Made by a program: the position numbers and the translations under genes. From the NCBI GenBank assembly GCA_016709145.1, contig JADJEK010000012.1:144822-208821 (forward strand): DNA of 64,000 bases. The letters run 5' to 3'. The notes beneath the pieces were generated by a model that was given only the letters and a program-made list of their open reading frames with translations, ran no database searches and was not told where the DNA came from. Positions within the stretch are counted from its first letter, which is position 1, and each line of letters opens with the position of its first letter. Below are positions 61,730-64,000 of the stretch, in pieces. This stretch comes from Planctomycetota bacterium (GTDB lineage Bacteria; Planctomycetota; B15-G4; JADJEK01).

Positions 61730-63132
61730 GATCTCGGGTGCTCCGGGTGGCCGGTTTTGAATCGTTCCTCAGTGGCTGGTTTTGAATCGACCGGTGACAC
61801 CGCTGGGGACGTTCGCACTTCCAAAGTGCCCGTAACCGTTGTTCAGGTACACCGTGTTCTGACAATTGTGACTCGCGATCACGAGATCAAGGTCACCATC
61901 GCGATCCAGATCGCCGAGGCTACTATCGAAGGAGCCAGGAACTCCAGTGCCTACCGTGCCGGACGCCGAACCGCAGGAGCTGCCGATTTCGCGCCATTGG
62001 ATCGTCAGCGGCGTGCCCCGTTGAATCGGCGTAGGGCCAGAACTTAGGGAAGAATCGCGCCATGCGAACAACTCGCCAGGCTGCAAGTTTGGGAAGGGGT
62101 TCCGCAACATGTTGAACCAAACACGGTCGGACGCGTTCCCTGGACCTCGTGTCACGAACAGATCCAAGTCGCCGTCAGAATCAACATCTGCGATGGTGAC
62201 GTTGCGATACACACCCTGGGTCTTCTGGCCGGATGCGTCGCGTTCGACGAACGTGTACGCGTGACTGAAGCCGCCCTGACCATCGCCGATGAAGAGTCGG
62301 ATTCCGAAGTTGCCTGTACACACAATGTCATCGTGCGCACCGGAAGCGGATCCGTCGAGGTTCGCTACTTGTATCGCGAATGTCTCGCCATCCATCGCAT
62401 CGTCGTCCTGGCCCTGCGAACTTCCGCTGGGAGGTTGCAGCATGGGCTGTAATGCAGTGGGTGCCAAGGCATCGAAGTAGCAGTGATTGAATACTATTGG
62501 CAATCCGGTACTACCAGGCGCGGACTTCGTAGATGCTGTTTTGTCGTTTAGCCAGATCGTGTCGGTCTGCCCGTTGTTGAAGCGGTCTTCGCTAAGCCGC
62601 CGGCCAACGGCTATGTCAGCCCAACCATCACCATTGAAGTCACCAACGTCAACACCGTAGGCGGTTCCAGTGTTCGGGAAGGCCAAATATGCTGGAGCTG
62701 GCGGGTTACCCAGAAAACCCGAATTGGTCTCTAACACCTCAACGCCTGTCAGAACAATATCATCGCCGTTTGGGCCAAGGTACAAGATGCGAGTGGGAAC
62801 AGCTCCGTTCCCTGTCATGACAACGTCAAGGTATCCGTTGTGGTCGAAATCAGCAGAAGCTACCCCCAGCGCACCCGAACTCGGCCCAGATGAGAAGTAG
62901 TTCTGGATCCACGGCCCGCTGTGGGGATTCTCATCGTCAACGTGGAACTCAGAGAGTGGAAAGTACGAGACTTGTGCTATTGTTACTTGGGGCAATGCCA
63001 GAACCACAATAGCAGCCAGCAGTACCTATACGGCTTGTCCGAGTTTTCCAGCTTGCATAAGCTCTCCCTGAATCGCCTAAGTCATCACTCAAGTTCAAGT
63101 ACCGAACTCGGCACACGCCGACCGCCCGGGTT

Positions 63133-64000
63133 TCAATTGAGATCGATCAAGACATCATGCGCAACGCTTGATTTCGCTTTTCCGTCACCGCGCAGGATAA
63201 GGGCGGCGAAGCTAAGGGTCAGACCTTCCGCCGCCGTTGGCAACAGGGTTCCATCGAACGCGCACGTGATCCTACCCGACGACGGGAGTATGCCGAACGT
63301 CGCACTGAAATACGGAGTGTTCGCGAACAGGATCGAAAGCTCCGTCAGCGCATCGTAGGTCAGAGGGATCGTCGTTCCCCACGTTGAGATTCCGGCGTGC
63401 CCGGTGTAGCTCGCCAGCGTGTAATAGCTCGCTCCAGCGAATTCATATCCAGCGGAGATCTGGAGTCCGAGCATTGACGCCGATTTCGTCAATGTCGACT
63501 GGTCACCAATTAGGCTCTGGATCGACCAGACCTCCGCTGCACCGCGATTCAATGTCACCGCTTCTTGGATGCCCGAGTCCGACACAACCCATTCGGAGAT
63601 CCCATCATTGGTGATGTCTCCGATCACCGCGACGTCTTCGGGATAGTCCGACAACCAGGGCGAAGTATGAGGGTTCTCGAGCCGAAATAGGCGCATTCCC
63701 GAAGAGGAACTCATGACATCAACGCCGCCCTTCTTTGGAGCGGGACCGTTACGGTCTGAGATCAGCAAGTCGGACCATCCATCTCCGTCGAGGTCGTCGC
63801 AGGTTCGCAGCACGATGCCGTAGGGCACTCCTGACGGTGATGTCATCGGAGAAGTAATCTCGATCCCTGTTATTGCATCCACGACTCGAATAAGATTCTG
63901 CGCACGGTATGCTAAACGAGATCCTGTGAGATTAGCGGCACGGGACAGACCTACGACTTGAAACCCTGCTGTTGCGTTTGTCCCGGCCCCATGGATCACC
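63133..64000 (-). CDS. C-terminal part of a secreted FG-GAP/integrin-alpha-like protein (runs off window)
   Basis: At least 288 codons ending at 63133; the 5' end lies beyond the window. It contains FG-GAP-type stretches (DDLDGDGWSDLLISDRNGPA; VAVIGDITNDGISEWVVSDS; GAAEVWSIQSLIGD), with Asp/Asn-rich calcium loops, arranged like an integrin-alpha beta-propeller. A C-terminal beta-sandwich follows (ATFGILPSSGRITCAFDGTL, then LILRGDGKAKSSVAH) like that of the beta-helix proteins. The next gene downstream (63058) encodes another FG-GAP protein in the same direction after 74 bases, so the two probably formed a unit. Confidence 0.75.
   Translation of the reverse strand, partial: VIHGAGTNATAGFQVVGLSRAANLTGSRLAYRAQNLIRVVDAITGIEITSPMTSPSGVPYGIVLRTCDDLDGDGWSDLLISDRNGPAPKKGGVDVMSSSSGMRLFRLENPHTSPWLSDYPEDVAVIGDITNDGISEWVVSDSGIQEAVTLNRGAAEVWSIQSLIGDQSTLTKSASMLGLQISAGYEFAGASYYTLASYTGHAGISTWGTTIPLTYDALTELSILFANTPYFSATFGILPSSGRITCAFDGTLLPTAAEGLTLSFAALILRGDGKAKSSVAHDVLIDLN

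Larger units (their letters stand above)
59259..61789 (+). mobile_element. IS21-family insertion sequence (about 2.5 kb), decayed istAB
   Basis: Ends: left at 59259 (acactcaaaaccggccacga...) and right, inverted, from 61789 (cgattcaaaaccagccactg...). The ends share about 40 bp with two repeated gattcaaaaccggcca units each, the multiple binding-site arrangement of IS21 ends. The direct repeat accg at 59255-59258 and 61790-61793 is a 4-bp target duplication. The rejoined target ggtgtcaccggtgacacc is a perfect 18-bp palindrome, with the insertion at its centre. Inside are istA- and istB-like genes in the usual order, both frameshifted. Confidence 0.9.
58478..63058 (-). pseudogene. secreted FG-GAP repeat protein, inactivated by an amber codon and an IS21 insertion
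   Basis: The original start is ATG 63058 behind CAGGGAGAGCTT. It reads MQAGKLGQAV, then a TAG at 63026-63028, then in frame the rest of a signal peptide (VLLAAIVVLALPQVTIAQV). The mature part has FG-GAP calcium loops: DFDHNGYLDVVMTG, DFNGDGWADIAVG, DVDSDGDLDLFVT and DLDRDGDLDLVIAS. At 61790 an IS21-type element interrupts it; the frame resumes at 59258 as GDTSGSSGVAKYNNG and includes DLNEDGKMDVAFA, ending at 58478. Rejoined, it would be about 670 residues. Probably an exported beta-propeller; now most likely non-functional. Confidence 0.85.

Noticed and set aside
59259..61789. Treating all IS frameshifts as sequencing errors
   Set aside because: At least nine frame changes fall in 2.4 kb of IS genes, while tens of kilobases of chromosomal genes carry only one. 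Genuine decay is more likely, although the single shift at 35868 could be an error.

Overview
The window is high-GC (roughly two thirds G+C by eye) chromosomal DNA from a Gram-negative-like bacterium. I infer a planctomycete, or something close to one, from three things: many secreted proteins of unknown process (beta-helix, FG-GAP, Asp-box and carboxypeptidase-regulatory families), hldD together with flippase and ligase genes pointing to lipopolysaccharide-like surface glycans, and IS21-type elements of the kind common there. No ribosomal RNA or taxonomic marker is present, so this rests on gene style only.

Layout. 1-145 holds the start of an acidic protein cut by the window edge. 228-5628 carries two tandem secreted paralogues resembling exo-rhamnogalacturonan-lyase (PcRGLX/YetA) proteins. 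5850-15690 is a long minus-strand run that reads as a prenyl-lipid operon: two membrane or secreted phosphodiesterases, a polyprenyl diphosphate synthase, a phytol/dolichol-kinase-like protein, a DUF92 (VTE6-like) protein, a UbiA prenyltransferase, an extended SDR and a membrane protein. 15886-22387 is housekeeping-like: a FabZ-like dehydratase, Lgt, an RNase HII-like protein, a transglutaminase lipoprotein and degenerate signalling proteins. A tRNA-Asp follows at 22532-22609.

22562-32595 is a roughly 10-kb genomic island integrated at tRNA-Asp. It is bounded by 109-bp direct repeats that carry the tRNA 3' half. It contains a broken tyrosine integrase next to the tRNA, a relic of a third att site, remnants of two different ISL3-type transposons and a small MITE-like element. 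It also carries a lower-GC operon: a Tat-exported Ser/Thr-rich protein, a glycosyltransferase, an unknown protein and a membrane-anchored regulatory-like protein. One ISL3 element with a perfect 8-bp target duplication splits the first gene of that operon, and the two halves rejoin in frame.

32695-54943 is again chromosomal: secreted beta-helix proteins, a frameshifted Asp-box protein, HldD, a cystathionine gamma-synthase-family enzyme, an endonuclease I with a C-terminal extension, a zincin, a flippase, a pseudopilin, an FGGY kinase, a Kelch lipoprotein, and a five-heme cytochrome translationally coupled to an O-antigen-ligase-like protein. The right end (55190-64000) is visibly decaying. 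It holds a coding remnant, a C-terminal fdhD fragment, and an FG-GAP gene inactivated twice, by an amber codon in its signal peptide and by an IS21 element inserted at the centre of an 18-bp palindrome. A second FG-GAP protein runs off the window.

Strongest leads: the prenyl-lipid operon, which combines VTE5-, VTE6- and VTE2-like functions with a prenyl diphosphate synthase; the composite tRNA-Asp island and its thrice-repeated short protein motif; and the IS-disrupted Tat/glycosyltransferase operon.
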